Counted from the stretch's first letter, positions 1 to 10,287 are shown. The stretch is 64,000 bases of DNA from Flavobacteriales bacterium (GCA_018401695.1 JAGYKD010000001.1:722016-786015); one strand, 5' to 3'. Numbers and translations: made by a program. The notes: generated by a model not told the origin, from the sequence alone.

Positions 1-1
1 C

Positions 2-469
2 ATGCCCAAATCCGATATTTTTGTAATGGTTTTGGTAACGGTCGTAACAGCCATTCTACACAACTTGGCTTTGGCAGTACTGGCAGGTGTCATTATCTCT
101 GCTCTTGTTTTTGCCTGGGACAATGCCACGCGCATTCGCGCCAGAAAACATATGGACCAAAACGGGGTAAAATACTACGCCTTGTATGGCCCATTATTTT
201 TTGGCTCCGTGGCCGCTTTTCAAGAAAAGTTTGACATAGAAGGCGACCCCCAGGAAGTGGTTATTGATTTTGCCGAAAGTAGAATCGTGGACATGTCCGC
301 CATTGATGCGCTTAACAAAATCACCAAACGCTATGCCGATGCCGACAAACGGGTGCGCTTAAAACACCTTAGTGAAGATTGCCGTAAGCTCCTTACCAAT
401 GCTTCTGCCATTATCGATGTAAATGTAATGGAAGACCCAAGCTACAAGGTGGTTACAGACAAACTTTAA
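2..469 (+). CDS. SulP-family anion transporter, C-terminal part with STAS domain (5' end outside window)
   Basis: This is the 3' end of an inner-membrane SulP/SLC26-type anion transporter (sulfate or bicarbonate class). The reading frame is open to the window edge, so the ATG at base 2 is unlikely to be the true start. About 30 hydrophobic residues (roughly 7-40) form the last membrane segment. They are followed by a cytoplasmic STAS domain of about 100 residues with the typical alternation of a beta strand (VVIDFAESRIVD) and helix (SAIDALNKI). STAS domains of this family bind nucleotides or partner proteins and modulate transport. The substrate cannot be told from this fragment. It ends 48 bases before the stop of the convergent gene. 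Confidence 0.85.
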   Translation: MPKSDIFVMVLVTVVTAILHNLALAVLAGVIISALVFAWDNATRIRARKHMDQNGVKYYALYGPLFFGSVAAFQEKFDIEGDPQEVVIDFAESRIVDMSAIDALNKITKRYADADKRVRLKHLSEDCRKLLTNASAIIDVNVMEDPSYKVVTDKL

Positions 470-516
470 GGCTTTCTTGGCCTTCATTAATTATCCATTA
501 AAGACTCCCTAAAAAG

Positions 517-2718
517 CTAGTTCGACAAGGAGCTCCCTTGACTAGGCAACAACAATACCATGCCACGGTAACTCTTAAATCGACCAAACACATTGGTCAA
601 GTCTACGGCATAAACATAGCTGCCCTGAGGACATAAAGCCCCTTGATACGTGCCGTCCCAACCTTCGCTCAAGTCGGTGGTTTCAAACAGCAACTCTCCC
701 CAACGATTAAAAACCCTCAAAGTGTAGCTATCAATGCCAATCCCATAGCCCTTAAAAAATTCGTTGATACCATCCCCATTGGGGCTTAGTGTGTTGGGTA
801 CATAAAACGAAAATTCCGGCAACACTCGAACCGGTATGGTGGCCGTATCGTTGCAACCGAATTCATTGGTCGCTACAACATAAGCCAGGTAGGTTCCCGA
901 AGTATCGTAGCTGTGTGCCACCGAGGGTGGGCAAAGGTTTAGCTCAATTCCATCTCCAAATCCATAGATGCAAGAAATATTATCTACCGACTCATTGAAA
1001 AACGTGAAATTAGGCTCAAATACCGATTGCTCCTCGGGGCTAACCGATATCCCCGCCTGCGGAATGGGATAAACGGTAATGGGAATACTGGCCCGTAACG
1101 TATCTCGGCAGCCGGTTTGAGAAATCATAGTGAATTCAGCCTGCCAGGTACCCTCTTGATACACCACCTGACCTTGGGCCGTTTGGGAGGTGGTGCCATT
1201 TCCAAAATCCCAAAAATAAGTCAACTGATTATTGTTCGGATTAATTATGGGCTGAAAGTTGATAAGCAAAGGCGTACATCCGGCCTCTGCCGGCGGTAAA
1301 TCCAATGTGGGATGACCGGTCACCTGAACCACCGCACTAACCGAATCTATACATCCCTCGTATTCTGCAGAAAGCCGAATTGTGTAGGCTCCGGGCGAAT
1401 TATAGCTCACCGTTCCGGGTGGGTTTTGATTACTGCTTGCCGGACTCGCTCCCTGAAAATTCCACGAAAAATTGGTCCCCGATGGTAAATTGCCCGAAGC
1501 CAATGGCTGAAGCTCCGCGTTATCTATACACAAGGCCGGAAAAGACAAAGGCGATAAATTCACCGGATCCTTTATTACCAATGTTTGGGTGCTGGTGTCC
1601 GCACAAAAATATCCCGGATTACTTATCAATTGTATTACATAATTGCCGACACCCGGATAGGTGTAGCTTGGGTTTTGGGCACTACTGGTATCATTGATTT
1701 GGCTCAGATCCCCAAAATCCCAAAAATAACTACTGGCATTTATGGAATTATTCTGAAATGGAATGGGCACCGGGCCACAAATCTCCAAAGAGCCATCCGG
1801 CGCTTGCTGAACCGGAATATTCAAATCAAAATCCGACACCGTATTTACCTGACAATTGGTAATGTTGAACTGAAAGTCTCGTTGATGGGTCCCCAACAAC
1901 TGACCGTTCCTATACTCTTTTACACAAACCCCAACCACATACTGCCCAATTTGATTTGGAACCGCCGTTAAAAGTCCACTGATTGGATCAATTTGAATGG
2001 GAGGGTTAGAGGCTAAAGGACTTTGCTGACTAAATGGCGGCTGAAACGTAATGGGCGTAAAGGGGGGGGCGCTCGTAGGTATGGGCATAGGATTCGCCAC
2101 AGAACCTCCATGATAGGTGGCGCAAAGCTCATAGGCCAAACTATCTCCATCCGGATCGGTAGCCGAATGATCGAACTGAAGGGTATCGCCCAAACAAATA
2201 GCAATGGGTGGAAAATTCGTAAAACGAGGACTACTGTTGCAGGCTGCCAAACTCACCGGAGGCATACTGTTCACATAAGTGCTTCCCGTCGATCCGGGAT
2301 TCACCAAGTTTATGATGCTGTTGTTCCTGCAGCAACGCTGGTAGGCCAAGGTAATTCCCTGATTTATATTCGGAAGATTTACCTGCACACTATACACCGC
2401 TTCTTCTACACAAACGTTGGGAGGTGCCTGAAAACAAGGGGAATTGGGGATAAAAGGCACATTGGTTGAGCCGGGAAACGGCAAATTTATATTCCTAACG
2501 AAATTCCCGTTGGAGTCCCAAACCGTAATGCTCGCAGGATTGTCGAAAGGTGCTTGGCCATTGATACAATCCCTGTAAATCTTTAGCGTTATTTGGTAAT
2601 TATCATTGCCCAAACAATCATAATACAACTCCCCTCCAATGATATGCGTAGCCCGTAATGGAAGGCATGAAAATGCTATACACAAGCAACATAGCCGCAT
2701 GAGCATGCTCGATTCCAT
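517..2718 (-). CDS. secreted PKD-domain protein with T9SS type B (gliding-associated) sorting domain
   Basis: A 733-residue extracellular protein. The N-terminus has a short hydrophobic segment (about residues 5-22) that fits a signal peptide. The middle holds PKD-like beta-sandwich repeats, marked by the WDFGD and WDFGNG motifs near residues 333 and 505. The last 100 residues, from VPNTLSPNGDGINE onward and containing FNRWGELLFE and GWDG, are the gliding motility-associated C-terminal domain used as a type B signal for the type IX secretion system. It probably acts as a cell-surface adhesin or structural protein. Its ATG overlaps the stop of the upstream gene by one base (TAATG), so the two are translationally coupled. 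The ligand is unknown. Confidence 0.88.
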   Translation of the reverse strand: MESSMLMRLCCLCIAFSCLPLRATHIIGGELYYDCLGNDNYQITLKIYRDCINGQAPFDNPASITVWDSNGNFVRNINLPFPGSTNVPFIPNSPCFQAPPNVCVEEAVYSVQVNLPNINQGITLAYQRCCRNNSIINLVNPGSTGSTYVNSMPPVSLAACNSSPRFTNFPPIAICLGDTLQFDHSATDPDGDSLAYELCATYHGGSVANPMPIPTSAPPFTPITFQPPFSQQSPLASNPPIQIDPISGLLTAVPNQIGQYVVGVCVKEYRNGQLLGTHQRDFQFNITNCQVNTVSDFDLNIPVQQAPDGSLEICGPVPIPFQNNSINASSYFWDFGDLSQINDTSSAQNPSYTYPGVGNYVIQLISNPGYFCADTSTQTLVIKDPVNLSPLSFPALCIDNAELQPLASGNLPSGTNFSWNFQGASPASSNQNPPGTVSYNSPGAYTIRLSAEYEGCIDSVSAVVQVTGHPTLDLPPAEAGCTPLLINFQPIINPNNNQLTYFWDFGNGTTSQTAQGQVVYQEGTWQAEFTMISQTGCRDTLRASIPITVYPIPQAGISVSPEEQSVFEPNFTFFNESVDNISCIYGFGDGIELNLCPPSVAHSYDTSGTYLAYVVATNEFGCNDTATIPVRVLPEFSFYVPNTLSPNGDGINEFFKGYGIGIDSYTLRVFNRWGELLFETTDLSEGWDGTYQGALCPQGSYVYAVDLTNVFGRFKSYRGMVLLLPSQGSSLSN

Positions 2719-4868
2719 TACCTCAACAAATTAACGTGTCCTAGGAATTCTTTAGTTCTGCCATTGGGCAAGGTGAGCACAAAACGGTAGGCATAAACCC
2801 CTATGGGATACCTTTCTCCTTGGTCCAAACCACTCCAGCCTCGGCCATAGTGCACGGATGAATATAACTCTTGACCCCAACGGTTAAAAATGTACATTTC
2901 GTAAGCCTTGAACCCTTGCCCCTTCCCGTCAAAAATATCGTTTATGCCGTCGCTATTTGGCGTAAATGTATTTGGTATATAAAAACCAAAATCAGGATAG
3001 GCATAAATCGTTTTAACAATGGTGTCGGTGCAACCAAAGGAATTGCTTACAATAAGCGACACCTCATAAAACCCGGAGTCTCTATAGGTATGCGTGGGCG
3101 ACTGCACCGAATCTACTCCGCCATCTCCAAAATCCCAATACCAATCAACAATATCATCGGAGCCTACACCTTCAAAGGTCAGTTTTCTGTTGTCGGCGTA
3201 AGCATAAGTAAAATCAGCTTGTGGGTCACGCACCCTTACTAAGGCCGATGCCCCACTGGTGTTTCCACAGCTGTCGGTAACGGTAACGGAATAAACCGTG
3301 GTCTCTTGGGGATATACCCATTGCTGATATACCGAATCCGGAGCACCATTGCTCCAAGACAGAACCAAATTCCCGATACCCCCTCCGGCTGTTACACTTA
3401 ACAATACGGCATCACCGGGACAAACCGCAGTATCGTTTACAAATGTCAATTCCACAGGCGCTGCATCAGGCACCTGAATCCTCACCGTATCCCTTGCCAC
3501 ATTTTGGCATGCGTCTCTTGCTTCTACCACATAATTTGTGGTTTGGCCCACCAAGGTAGGCACGGGACTCCCTACCAAGCCTCCGGGATTCCAGGTAAGA
3601 CTCAAGGGCGCAACGCCTCCCTCGGCTTGCGCTTGCAATATCACCAATTGGTTGTTGCACTCAAAACTTGTGTCGTTCATCGCCGTTAGCTCAATAGGAT
3701 CCACACTCACTATCGGTATCTCTATCGAAGGCCTTGGTGTATTTGGACAAAGGTTGGGGTCATTCACCTCTATAATAAGGTTCTCCAAGCCTTCTGCTTG
3801 CCCATCTACCAATGCACTGGTTAGTAAAACAACGGAGTCCTGTCCCGCCGGAATGGTTACAGAGGTCGGTAAATTCTGATAGTCGATTCCGTTTACGGCA
3901 CTTCCCATCAACGACAATTGAAGCACTCGATCCGTAGCTTGCTTTGCCGTGGTCTTTATTACGATTTGCGCTTGCCCACATCCTTCAAACAAACTATCCT
4001 TCTTGGGAGAGTTAATAAGAGTATACTGAATATCTAGTCCGGCAGAAGAAAAGCTCTTAGCCTCCAAAAACACTCCGGAATCATAAATTCCATCGGCTAC
4101 ATCGGCTATTGCCAACCGAATGGTATAGGTGGAACAAGGAATTACCGACGCCCTAGCCGTAAGGACTCGGGTTAAGCCATCGTACTGAAAATAGGGCTGA
4201 AGTGGACTTGATCCATTGGGAGGATTATCTTGGTAATAGGCCGAATTGGACAGATGATTTACATTATTGATGGACACCAACGTACCATTGGGCAAGCGAG
4301 CTATGTTTTGGTTGTTGTATGTGCCTCCGGCAGGATTGGGCCCCGAAATAAAAAATCCAAAAATGTCATTAAACGCAGACCCTACATACTCTTTGTATTC
4401 GTCAGACCCGAAAATGTATTTGAATACTACAGAATCCCCTTGGGGAACAAAATTAAATTGAAGCGTGATTGCATTAAAGGTGGGCTCTGTAAAATTAAAC
4501 GCATTGTCCAACAAAGCACTTCCCGGATAATTATTGTCTACTCCTACACCCTCTGCATTCGGACCACTGTTGGGCCCTTGTGGACCGTTGGCCCCGGATA
4601 TAGTGCCGGTGGTCATTATTATTCCCTCTTGAATGGCAAATGTAGTATTGTAGGCCGTAAAATATCCGTAGGCCTGTGGTGACCCAGAAATACTAACATT
4701 ACTTACCTGAACACCTCCTCCCACCAAAAAATTCTGCACCAAATTCAAGGGCGCTATACCTCCTTGGGTCACCAACTGTGCTGGCAAATCGGAACCTATA
4801 ACAACAACCCCAATAAAGCACAAAAAGTACCTAAAGAGAAGGAACGTATGGTGGGTTTTTAACAGCAT
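2718..4868 (-). CDS. choice-of-anchor L / PKD secreted protein with T9SS type B sorting domain
   Basis: A 716-residue secreted protein. A signal-like N-terminus (about residues 8-30) precedes a choice-of-anchor L domain (about 35-265), recognisable by the GSDEYKEYVGSAFNDIFGFF-type core. Calx-beta-like and Ig-like segments follow, then a PKD repeat (WDFGDGG near residue 578) and a C-terminal gliding-associated domain starting near IPNTFTPNSDGIND. The last of these is a type B T9SS signal. It lies directly upstream of, and overlaps by one base, a second PKD protein on the same strand, so they form a two-gene surface-protein operon. The role is likely adhesion or matrix formation; this rests on domain type only. 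Confidence 0.87.
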   Translation of the reverse strand: MLLKTHHTFLLFRYFLCFIGVVVIGSDLPAQLVTQGGIAPLNLVQNFLVGGGVQVSNVSISGSPQAYGYFTAYNTTFAIQEGIIMTTGTISGANGPQGPNSGPNAEGVGVDNNYPGSALLDNAFNFTEPTFNAITLQFNFVPQGDSVVFKYIFGSDEYKEYVGSAFNDIFGFFISGPNPAGGTYNNQNIARLPNGTLVSINNVNHLSNSAYYQDNPPNGSSPLQPYFQYDGLTRVLTARASVIPCSTYTIRLAIADVADGIYDSGVFLEAKSFSSAGLDIQYTLINSPKKDSLFEGCGQAQIVIKTTAKQATDRVLQLSLMGSAVNGIDYQNLPTSVTIPAGQDSVVLLTSALVDGQAEGLENLIIEVNDPNLCPNTPRPSIEIPIVSVDPIELTAMNDTSFECNNQLVILQAQAEGGVAPLSLTWNPGGLVGSPVPTLVGQTTNYVVEARDACQNVARDTVRIQVPDAAPVELTFVNDTAVCPGDAVLLSVTAGGGIGNLVLSWSNGAPDSVYQQWVYPQETTVYSVTVTDSCGNTSGASALVRVRDPQADFTYAYADNRKLTFEGVGSDDIVDWYWDFGDGGVDSVQSPTHTYRDSGFYEVSLIVSNSFGCTDTIVKTIYAYPDFGFYIPNTFTPNSDGINDIFDGKGQGFKAYEMYIFNRWGQELYSSVHYGRGWSGLDQGERYPIGVYAYRFVLTLPNGRTKEFLGHVNLLR

Positions 4869-5114
4869 GTGAATAATCTATGTAAAGGTACATTTTCCGT
4901 GGTGCTATTCAAAATGATACACTGGCATTAACACTCCTTAAGTATTGCTTTTCAGCAATTTTATTTCAACTCAAGCTCAGTAAGTTACAATAAGCCCTCG
5001 GGTTCAAAGGCTTATGCAGTTCAGGTTTAGAAAACTCCCTAATGGGCTCCTTCATGGTTTTCCCTTTCTTTCTTTACGGGATTTCCCCAACTTTGTTCCA
5101 AATTCTTGTGAATT

Positions 5115-6485
5115 ATGAAGGCTACTCAACAGTTTATTGCGCAACATCAATCCCGCTTTTTAGACGAACTGATGGACTTGCTCCGCATTCCGTCCATCTC
5201 AGCAGACTCCGCATACAAACAAGACGTCATGCGATGCGCCGATTGGGTAGCTGAAAAACTTAGTGCAGCCGGCGCCGATAAGGTAGAAATTTGCCCTACC
5301 AAAGGCTTTCCAATCGTGTATGGCGAAAAAATCATTGACCCTGCCAAACCTACGGTTTTGGTCTATGGCCACTATGATGTTCAACCCGCCGTACCTCTCG
5401 AACTGTGGGAAACCCCGCCCTTTGAACCCACCATCCGAAAAGACCGCATTTATGCCCGTGGTAGCGCCGACGACAAAGGGCAATTTTACATGCACCTCAA
5501 AGCCTTTGAGGCCATGATGCAGGCCAACGAGCTGCCTTGCAATGTAAAGTTCATGATCGAAGGTGAAGAGGAAGTGGGAAGTGCCAACCTCGCCTCCTTC
5601 ATCAAAGACGAAAAAGAACGCCTCAAAGCCGATATGGTATTGATTTCCGATACTTCCATGCTCGGCAACGAAACCCCTTCCATCGATGTTGGCCTGCGTG
5701 GGCTCTCTTATGTAGAGGTAGAAGTAACCGGCCCAAACCGCGATTTGCACTCAGGTGTCTACGGAGGCGGAGTCGCAAACCCCATAAACATCTTGGCTCA
5801 AATGATAGCTAAGTTGCAGGATGAACAAAACCGCATCACCATTCCCGGCTTTTACGACGATGTGCAAGAATTAAGTGCCGAAGAACGTGCCGCATTAAAC
5901 GCAGCTCCATTCCACCAGGTAGAGTATTGCAGTGACCTTGGTATCGATCAGGTGCATGGCGAAGAAGGATACTCCACCCTAGAGCGCACAGGCATTCGCC
6001 CAACGCTAGACGTAAACGGCATTTGGGGCGGCTACATTGGAGAAGGAGCCAAAACCGTGCTTCCATCCAAAGCCTATGCTAAAATATCCATGCGGTTGGT
6101 TCCCAATCAATCCAGCGATAAAATCACAGCGCTTTTCGCCAAACATTTCAAGGCTTTGGCTCCCAAATCGGTGAAGGTAGAAGTTCGCCCTCACCACGGC
6201 GGTGAACCCGTAGTGACACCTACCGACTCCCCCGAATTCCTAGCCGCCAGTTTAGCCATTCAGGAAACCTTCGGAAAAGAACCTATTCCAAAGCGCGGGG
6301 GGGGCTCCATCCCCATCGTTGCTTTATTTGAAGAGGTCCTTGGGCTTAAATCGGTGCTTATGGGCTTTGGCCTGGATATCGATGCGCTGCACAGCCCGAA
6401 TGAATCCTATGGCATCTTCAATTTCAACAAAGGCATTGAAACCATTCCTTGGTTTTTTCACCATTACACCAAATTGAAGGAATGA
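5115..6485 (+). CDS. M20 family dipeptidase (CNDP/PepV-like)
   Basis: A 456-residue cytosolic zinc dipeptidase of the M20 family. It is of the length expected for the carnosine-dipeptidase-like branch that keeps the large dimerisation insert. Metal-site motifs are in order: YGHYDVQP (His near 86, Asp near 88), GSADDKGQ (bridging Asp near 119), EGEEEVGS (catalytic and ligand Glu near 150), SDTSM, and a terminal HSPNES. The insert contains the DLHSGVYGG loop. The ATG at 5115 follows a non-coding gap. The stop overlaps the start of the next gene (ATGA), so the small lipoprotein downstream is probably co-translated. The exact dipeptide substrate is not predictable from the sequence. Confidence 0.93.
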   Translation: MKATQQFIAQHQSRFLDELMDLLRIPSISADSAYKQDVMRCADWVAEKLSAAGADKVEICPTKGFPIVYGEKIIDPAKPTVLVYGHYDVQPAVPLELWETPPFEPTIRKDRIYARGSADDKGQFYMHLKAFEAMMQANELPCNVKFMIEGEEEVGSANLASFIKDEKERLKADMVLISDTSMLGNETPSIDVGLRGLSYVEVEVTGPNRDLHSGVYGGGVANPINILAQMIAKLQDEQNRITIPGFYDDVQELSAEERAALNAAPFHQVEYCSDLGIDQVHGEEGYSTLERTGIRPTLDVNGIWGGYIGEGAKTVLPSKAYAKISMRLVPNQSSDKITALFAKHFKALAPKSVKVEVRPHHGGEPVVTPTDSPEFLAASLAIQETFGKEPIPKRGGGSIPIVALFEEVLGLKSVLMGFGLDIDALHSPNESYGIFNFNKGIETIPWFFHHYTKLKE

Positions 6486-6904
6486 AACGTTTCCTTATCC
6501 TCCTAATCCTAACTTTTTTTTGGGCATGTAAGGTTGGAGTGCCACGGCCTACCGGCTTAAGCCTTAGCCCCGGCTCAACATCCATGGCTAGGCTCAACAT
6601 CAAGCTCAAAAACCCTAACTTTTTTGGCTTAAGGGTAAAACAGCTCAATGTGGCTGTGCATGTAAACGGAAATGAAATTGCCCAAATCCAAGGCGATAAG
6701 GTTATCAAAATCCCAAGAAACTCGGAAGAAACCTACCCTATAGACCTCTCCCTCAATCCGCAACAATTGCTTGGAAACGGCCCGGCCTTGCTCCAACTGC
6801 TTTCAGGAAGACCTCCCGAAATCCGCATTGTGGGTGGTGGAAAAGTGCGCTATTTCTTGCTTTTTGGCAAGCGATTCTCGGTAGACCAAAGCCTCACACC
6901 TTAA
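6482..6904 (+). CDS. small predicted lipoprotein, LEA-like fold
   Basis: A 140-residue protein starting at the ATG that overlaps the dipeptidase stop (ATGA). A longer frame reaches upstream, but the lipoprotein signal (hydrophobic LILLILTFFWAC, Cys near residue 15) fixes the start here. The remainder has alternating strands with the pattern of water-stress/LEA type 2 domains (KLKNPNFFGLRVKQLNVAVH), which are found in small envelope lipoproteins of Bacteroidota. The function is unknown. Its stop overlaps the convergent ABC ATPase gene by 11 bases, so no intergenic terminator separates them. Confidence 0.72.
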   Translation: MKRFLILLILTFFWACKVGVPRPTGLSLSPGSTSMARLNIKLKNPNFFGLRVKQLNVAVHVNGNEIAQIQGDKVIKIPRNSEETYPIDLSLNPQQLLGNGPALLQLLSGRPPEIRIVGGGKVRYFLLFGKRFSVDQSLTP

Positions 6905-8558
6905 GCAAACTCTTCATTAAACCTTGGGTATAAACCTCCTTAGGCGAACCAAACAAATCCTTAGGTTCGCCTGCTTCTACCACCTTACCGTCCTTCATTA
7001 CCAGCATGTAGTCGCTAAGAAATTGAACTACATTCAAATCGTGAGAAATAAACAAATAACTTAGCCCAAACCGCTCCTGCAACTCCAGCAATAGGTTTAG
7101 TATCTGCGCCTGAACACTTATGTCCAAGGCCGCAACCGACTCATCACAAACCAGCAACTTTGGCTTTAGGCCCAAAGCTCGGGCTATGCCTATGCGCTGC
7201 CTTTGCCCGCCGCTAAACTCATAAGGAAACCGCTTCAACATGGCACTTTCAATCCCGGTTTGCTCCAATAGCTCCACCGCTGCATCTTGGCATTGACGCT
7301 TGGTGGGATACATCCGATGCACCCACATGGGCTCCGTTACGGCTTCCCCTATCCGCATTCTTGGATTTAAGGAGGCAAAAGGATCTTGAAAAATAAGCTG
7401 CATACTCCGCCGCCTTTCTCGCAAACCCTTGGCCGACAATTGCCCCAAATCTTCCCCTTCCAAAAACACCTTACCTCCGGTGGGTTCCTGCAAACGCAAT
7501 ACAGCTCTACCTAAAGTTGACTTTCCACAGCCGGATTCGCCAACTAAACCCAAGGTCCGGCCCTGTTTCAACTCAAAACTCACACCATCTACTGCCTTTA
7601 GCCATTTCCGAGGTCGTCCAAGCCAGTCTTTCTCCAACAAATAGTGGACGTGCAAATCCTGCACCCGAAGCAGCGCTCCTCCCTCCTTTGGCTTTGGACG
7701 TTCTTGGATAAACTCAGGGGCATTCAGGCGATTCGATAAGGCGTCTTTTACCGTAGGTAAACGCAGGCTGCGCCTTCCCGGTGCCGGACGACAAGCCAAC
7801 AAACCTTTGGTGTAGGGGTGCTTAGGACTTTGCAATACTTGGTCCGCACTTCCCTGCTCTACTAGGTTGCCTTGATACATTACGGCCACCCGATGGGCTA
7901 TTTGACGGACGACCCCCAAATCATGGGTCACAAACAATATGGCCATCCCACGCTCTTGCTGCAAGCGATAAAACAAATCCAATAAATGTTTCTGAACGGT
8001 CAAATCCAAAGCAGTGGTAGGCTCGTCCGCAATAAGCAACTCCGGGCCACAAGCCAAAGCCATGGCAATCATTACCCGCTGTTTTTGCCCACCGGAAATT
8101 TGATGTGGATAAGCCCCCAGCATAGCCTCGGGCCTGGGCAGTTGCACTTCACGGAAAAGCTCAACACACCTGGCCTTTGCCGCCTTTCTGGATATCCCTT
8201 CATGAATCCGCATGACTTCGGCCACCTGATACCCACAAGTATATACAGGGTTTAGCGAGGTCATGGGTTCCTGAAAAACCATAGAAACGCTGCGGCCTCT
8301 AATGCGCCGCAATGCCTTTTCACTCATTTGAAGTACCTGCGCTGCACCACCCCTAGCACCTAACAAAGCAATTTGGCCGCTATAAGACGCATCGAGCAAC
8401 CGCATTATGGACAAACAGGTCACCGATTTTCCGGAACCCGACTCGCCTACCAAGGCCAGGGTTTCGCCTGCATTCACAGAAAAGGAAACCCCATGTACTA
8501 CCTCTTGGGAGCCAAAAGAAACCTTTAAGTCTTGTATTTGAAGCACTTCCTTCATCAA
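6894..8558 (-). CDS. fused double ATP-binding protein of an oligopeptide/nickel-type ABC importer (DppDF/YejF-like)
   Basis: A 554-residue cytoplasmic ATPase in which the two nucleotide-binding domains of a peptide ABC importer are fused, as in YejF or GsiA. Domain 1 has Walker A GESGSGKS (about 37-44), signature SGGQKQR and Walker [13 protein letters not shown]. Domain 2 has GESGCGKS (about 343-350), signature SGGQRQR and [12 protein letters not shown]. Each domain carries the C-terminal oligopeptide-type extension after its H-loop (HPYTKGLL and VYTQGLM). No permease or substrate-binding protein genes are adjacent, so the partners must be encoded elsewhere. It is preceded by a small lipoprotein gene only 3 bases away on the same strand. 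Confidence 0.93.
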   Translation of the reverse strand: MMKEVLQIQDLKVSFGSQEVVHGVSFSVNAGETLALVGESGSGKSVTCLSIMRLLDASYSGQIALLGARGGAAQVLQMSEKALRRIRGRSVSMVFQEPMTSLNPVYTCGYQVAEVMRIHEGISRKAAKARCVELFREVQLPRPEAMLGAYPHQISGGQKQRVMIAMALACGPELLIADEPTTALDLTVQKHLLDLFYRLQQERGMAILFVTHDLGVVRQIAHRVAVMYQGNLVEQGSADQVLQSPKHPYTKGLLACRPAPGRRSLRLPTVKDALSNRLNAPEFIQERPKPKEGGALLRVQDLHVHYLLEKDWLGRPRKWLKAVDGVSFELKQGRTLGLVGESGCGKSTLGRAVLRLQEPTGGKVFLEGEDLGQLSAKGLRERRRSMQLIFQDPFASLNPRMRIGEAVTEPMWVHRMYPTKRQCQDAAVELLEQTGIESAMLKRFPYEFSGGQRQRIGIARALGLKPKLLVCDESVAALDISVQAQILNLLLELQERFGLSYLFISHDLNVVQFLSDYMLVMKDGKVVEAGEPKDLFGSPKEVYTQGLMKSLLKV

Positions 8559-8561
8559 TCA

Positions 8562-9080
8562 TTACATGACTAAAGGTTCTGAACTGCCTTGAGCATAACG
8601 TATGGTCAAACGCACCGCCCCCGCCTCATACAGGGGACTTTCATCAAATAGCTCAATCCGTGCTTCTTGATTCTCAAAATAAAAAGTGCCCCGACTTTCC
8701 TGGGCTTGCATGCCAAGCTTTTGCGCGTACCATTCTGTAAATAATGTGGTCACCAGAGCTCCCTCTTCTTCACTTCCTAAAAACACCTGCACATGGATTT
8801 CATCCAAGTACCCTTCAAAAAACCGATAACTTACTTCATAATATTCGGTATCTGAATAGTGAAAGTGAAACTTAGCAAAGGCTGAATCTTGAAAAACAAG
8901 CGCTTTGCCGTCCTCACGTTCCAAAACATCATCCAAAGGGTCCCCGGGGCTATTCCCTCTAAAATAGCCGCTTTCCGCCTCCATAATCTCTTTAAAATGC
9001 CGTTCTAAACGGTTGTCACCGCAGCTCCAAAGGACTAATACCCCAAGCCCCAATACTGCTTTTGCCAACAATGATCTCAT
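8562..9080 (-). CDS. hypothetical lipoprotein
   Basis: A 172-residue protein of unrecognised family. The N-terminus has a lipoprotein signal (hydrophobic stretch ending VLWSCGD, Cys at residue 20), so it is likely tethered to the cell envelope. The rest is acidic, with alternating strand and helix patterns and no catalytic motif that can be recognised. It lies 3 bases upstream of the fused ABC ATPase gene on the same strand and is probably co-transcribed with it. That may hint at an envelope role linked to transport, but this is weak evidence. Confidence 0.65.
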   Translation of the reverse strand: MRSLLAKAVLGLGVLVLWSCGDNRLERHFKEIMEAESGYFRGNSPGDPLDDVLEREDGKALVFQDSAFAKFHFHYSDTEYYEVSYRFFEGYLDEIHVQVFLGSEEEGALVTTLFTEWYAQKLGMQAQESRGTFYFENQEARIELFDESPLYEAGAVRLTIRYAQGSSEPLVM

Positions 9081-9119
9081 GATTCAAAGATAGGACGCTG
9101 ACGGCGAAAAGCGATAGTT

Positions 9120-9365
9120 CCTTTTGGCTTGCTCAACAAAGGCCGAACACAAAACCGAAAGGGTGCAACCCTGGTGGCTTTCGGAGCTTATCCCCTACAG
9201 AGTGGCCCCCCGACCGGCAAAGGGCCCTGCGCACCCGGCACGCTTACCGGGGCGAGGGCGAGGAGGTGTAGCTTGGCGGAACCACCGCAGCCCCACCCCG
9301 GCGCGTGCCGGGAAGCAGGACCGACGCAAGGGCGGACTAAATTCCCTGAGCTCCAAAAAATCTCA
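9120..9365. repeat. GC-rich intergenic repeat element
   Basis: A 460-base gap between the lipoprotein gene and the exonuclease gene holds a very GC-rich, hairpin-rich block. A core similar to GTGTAGCTTGGCGGAACC recurs as a variant near 28937-28965 and, inverted, near 30818-30840. This marks a dispersed non-coding repeat family, not a gene. Short frames through it have atypical composition. No conserved RNase P, tmRNA or SRP RNA core was found on either strand. The remaining bases to 9520 show nothing recognisable. Confidence 0.5.
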
Positions 9366-9522
9366 GGGCCCTAAACTACCCCTTAGAACGCTAAGCTTTA
9401 AAGTGGCTTCCAAACGTAAATAAACAATCCTATGTTGAAATTCCTACTCATAAAGTTTGCATTCTGTTGGCGGGAAATATATCTTAGCGCCAGAAATGCA
9501 TACGTGTTTTTTCTATAACCCA

Positions 9523-9552
9523 AACAATGGCTAGCTCCCGCTAGCCATTGTT
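9523..9552 (-). terminator. rho-independent-like hairpin at the end of the exonuclease gene
   Basis: A perfect 12-bp inverted repeat (9523-9534 with 9541-9552, loop of 6) overlaps the TAG stop of the minus-strand exonuclease gene. On the minus strand it is followed by TTTGGGTT, and on the plus strand by GTTTTC. It is a plausible terminator for the minus-strand gene. The U tract is poor, so attenuation or mRNA end stabilisation is also possible. Confidence 0.55.
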
Positions 9553-10287
9553 GTTTTCACCGGCCAACACCGCCGCATCTGCCGCACATAATTGCTCGGC
9601 AAGTCGGTAATGTCCTCCCAACACACACATTATCCGACACAATTGGAGTACATCCTCCTCAGCATAAGCAGCAATAGCTTCTAAATGTCGTTGCTCGTAC
9701 CAATAATGATATACCTCCGCACCGGTCATGAGCTGCTTTCCTGCCGGCAAACCCAGGGTCCGCGCAAGGGTCTCTAATCCCACACTATGTTTGTAATCCC
9801 CAAATTTCCAAGCCTCTAAACTATCCAGCAGGCGGCCGTTGCGGGCAAACCGGCCTCGGTTGTCCAAAAGCTCGGGCAGCAAAACCCGGCAGGCCAGCAT
9901 CCGCCGCGCCAAAAATGGGAAATCAAATTCCCGACCGTTGTGTGCCGCCAAGCTCCAGGCATCGCCTTCAGAAGAAAATTGCTCCAATAGCGATGAAAAC
10001 TCCTGCAATAAGTGAACTTCCGAAGCATGCGCCATACGGCGTACATGCAACTTGGGGGTTTGCCCGCCTTCCCAAACCAGCCATCCCGCAGCCCAAGCAG
10101 CCACACGGCCAAACTCCGCATAAATCCCCGCACGTTTAAAATCGGATTCCTGGCCAAGACGATCCAACCACTTGGCTTTATGTGCCCATTGAGCTTGAAA
10201 ATCAGGGGGCGATGCCTCCAAATTAGCGTATTGAGGCACCGTTTCTATGTCCAAAAACAAAACCCTCCGCAATGCATGTGTTTTCAT
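9541..10287 (-). CDS. predicted 3'-5' exonuclease, PolB-exonuclease-like (DEDDy)
   Basis: A 248-residue cytoplasmic ribonuclease-H-fold exonuclease related to the proofreading domain of family B polymerases. The DEDDy motifs are visible: FLDIETVP near residues 10-17 (Asp and Glu), AHNGREFDFPFL near 113-124 (Asp), and YAEED near 213-217 (Tyr and Asp). It lacks a polymerase module, as is usual for this stand-alone family in Bacteroidota. The likely substrate is the 3' end of DNA in repair, but no direct partner gene lies alongside. The gene stands alone between two repeat-filled gaps, with a hairpin overlapping its stop codon. Confidence 0.87.
   Translation of the reverse strand: MKTHALRRVLFLDIETVPQYANLEASPPDFQAQWAHKAKWLDRLGQESDFKRAGIYAEFGRVAAWAAGWLVWEGGQTPKLHVRRMAHASEVHLLQEFSSLLEQFSSEGDAWSLAAHNGREFDFPFLARRMLACRVLLPELLDNRGRFARNGRLLDSLEAWKFGDYKHSVGLETLARTLGLPAGKQLMTGAEVYHYWYEQRHLEAIAAYAEEDVLQLCRIMCVLGGHYRLAEQLCAADAAVLAGENNNG

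Noticed and set aside
9120-9365. GC-rich folded region considered as RNase P RNA, tmRNA or SRP RNA
   Set aside because: The conserved cores of these RNAs were not found on either strand, and parts recur at 28.9 and 30.8 kb as repeats.
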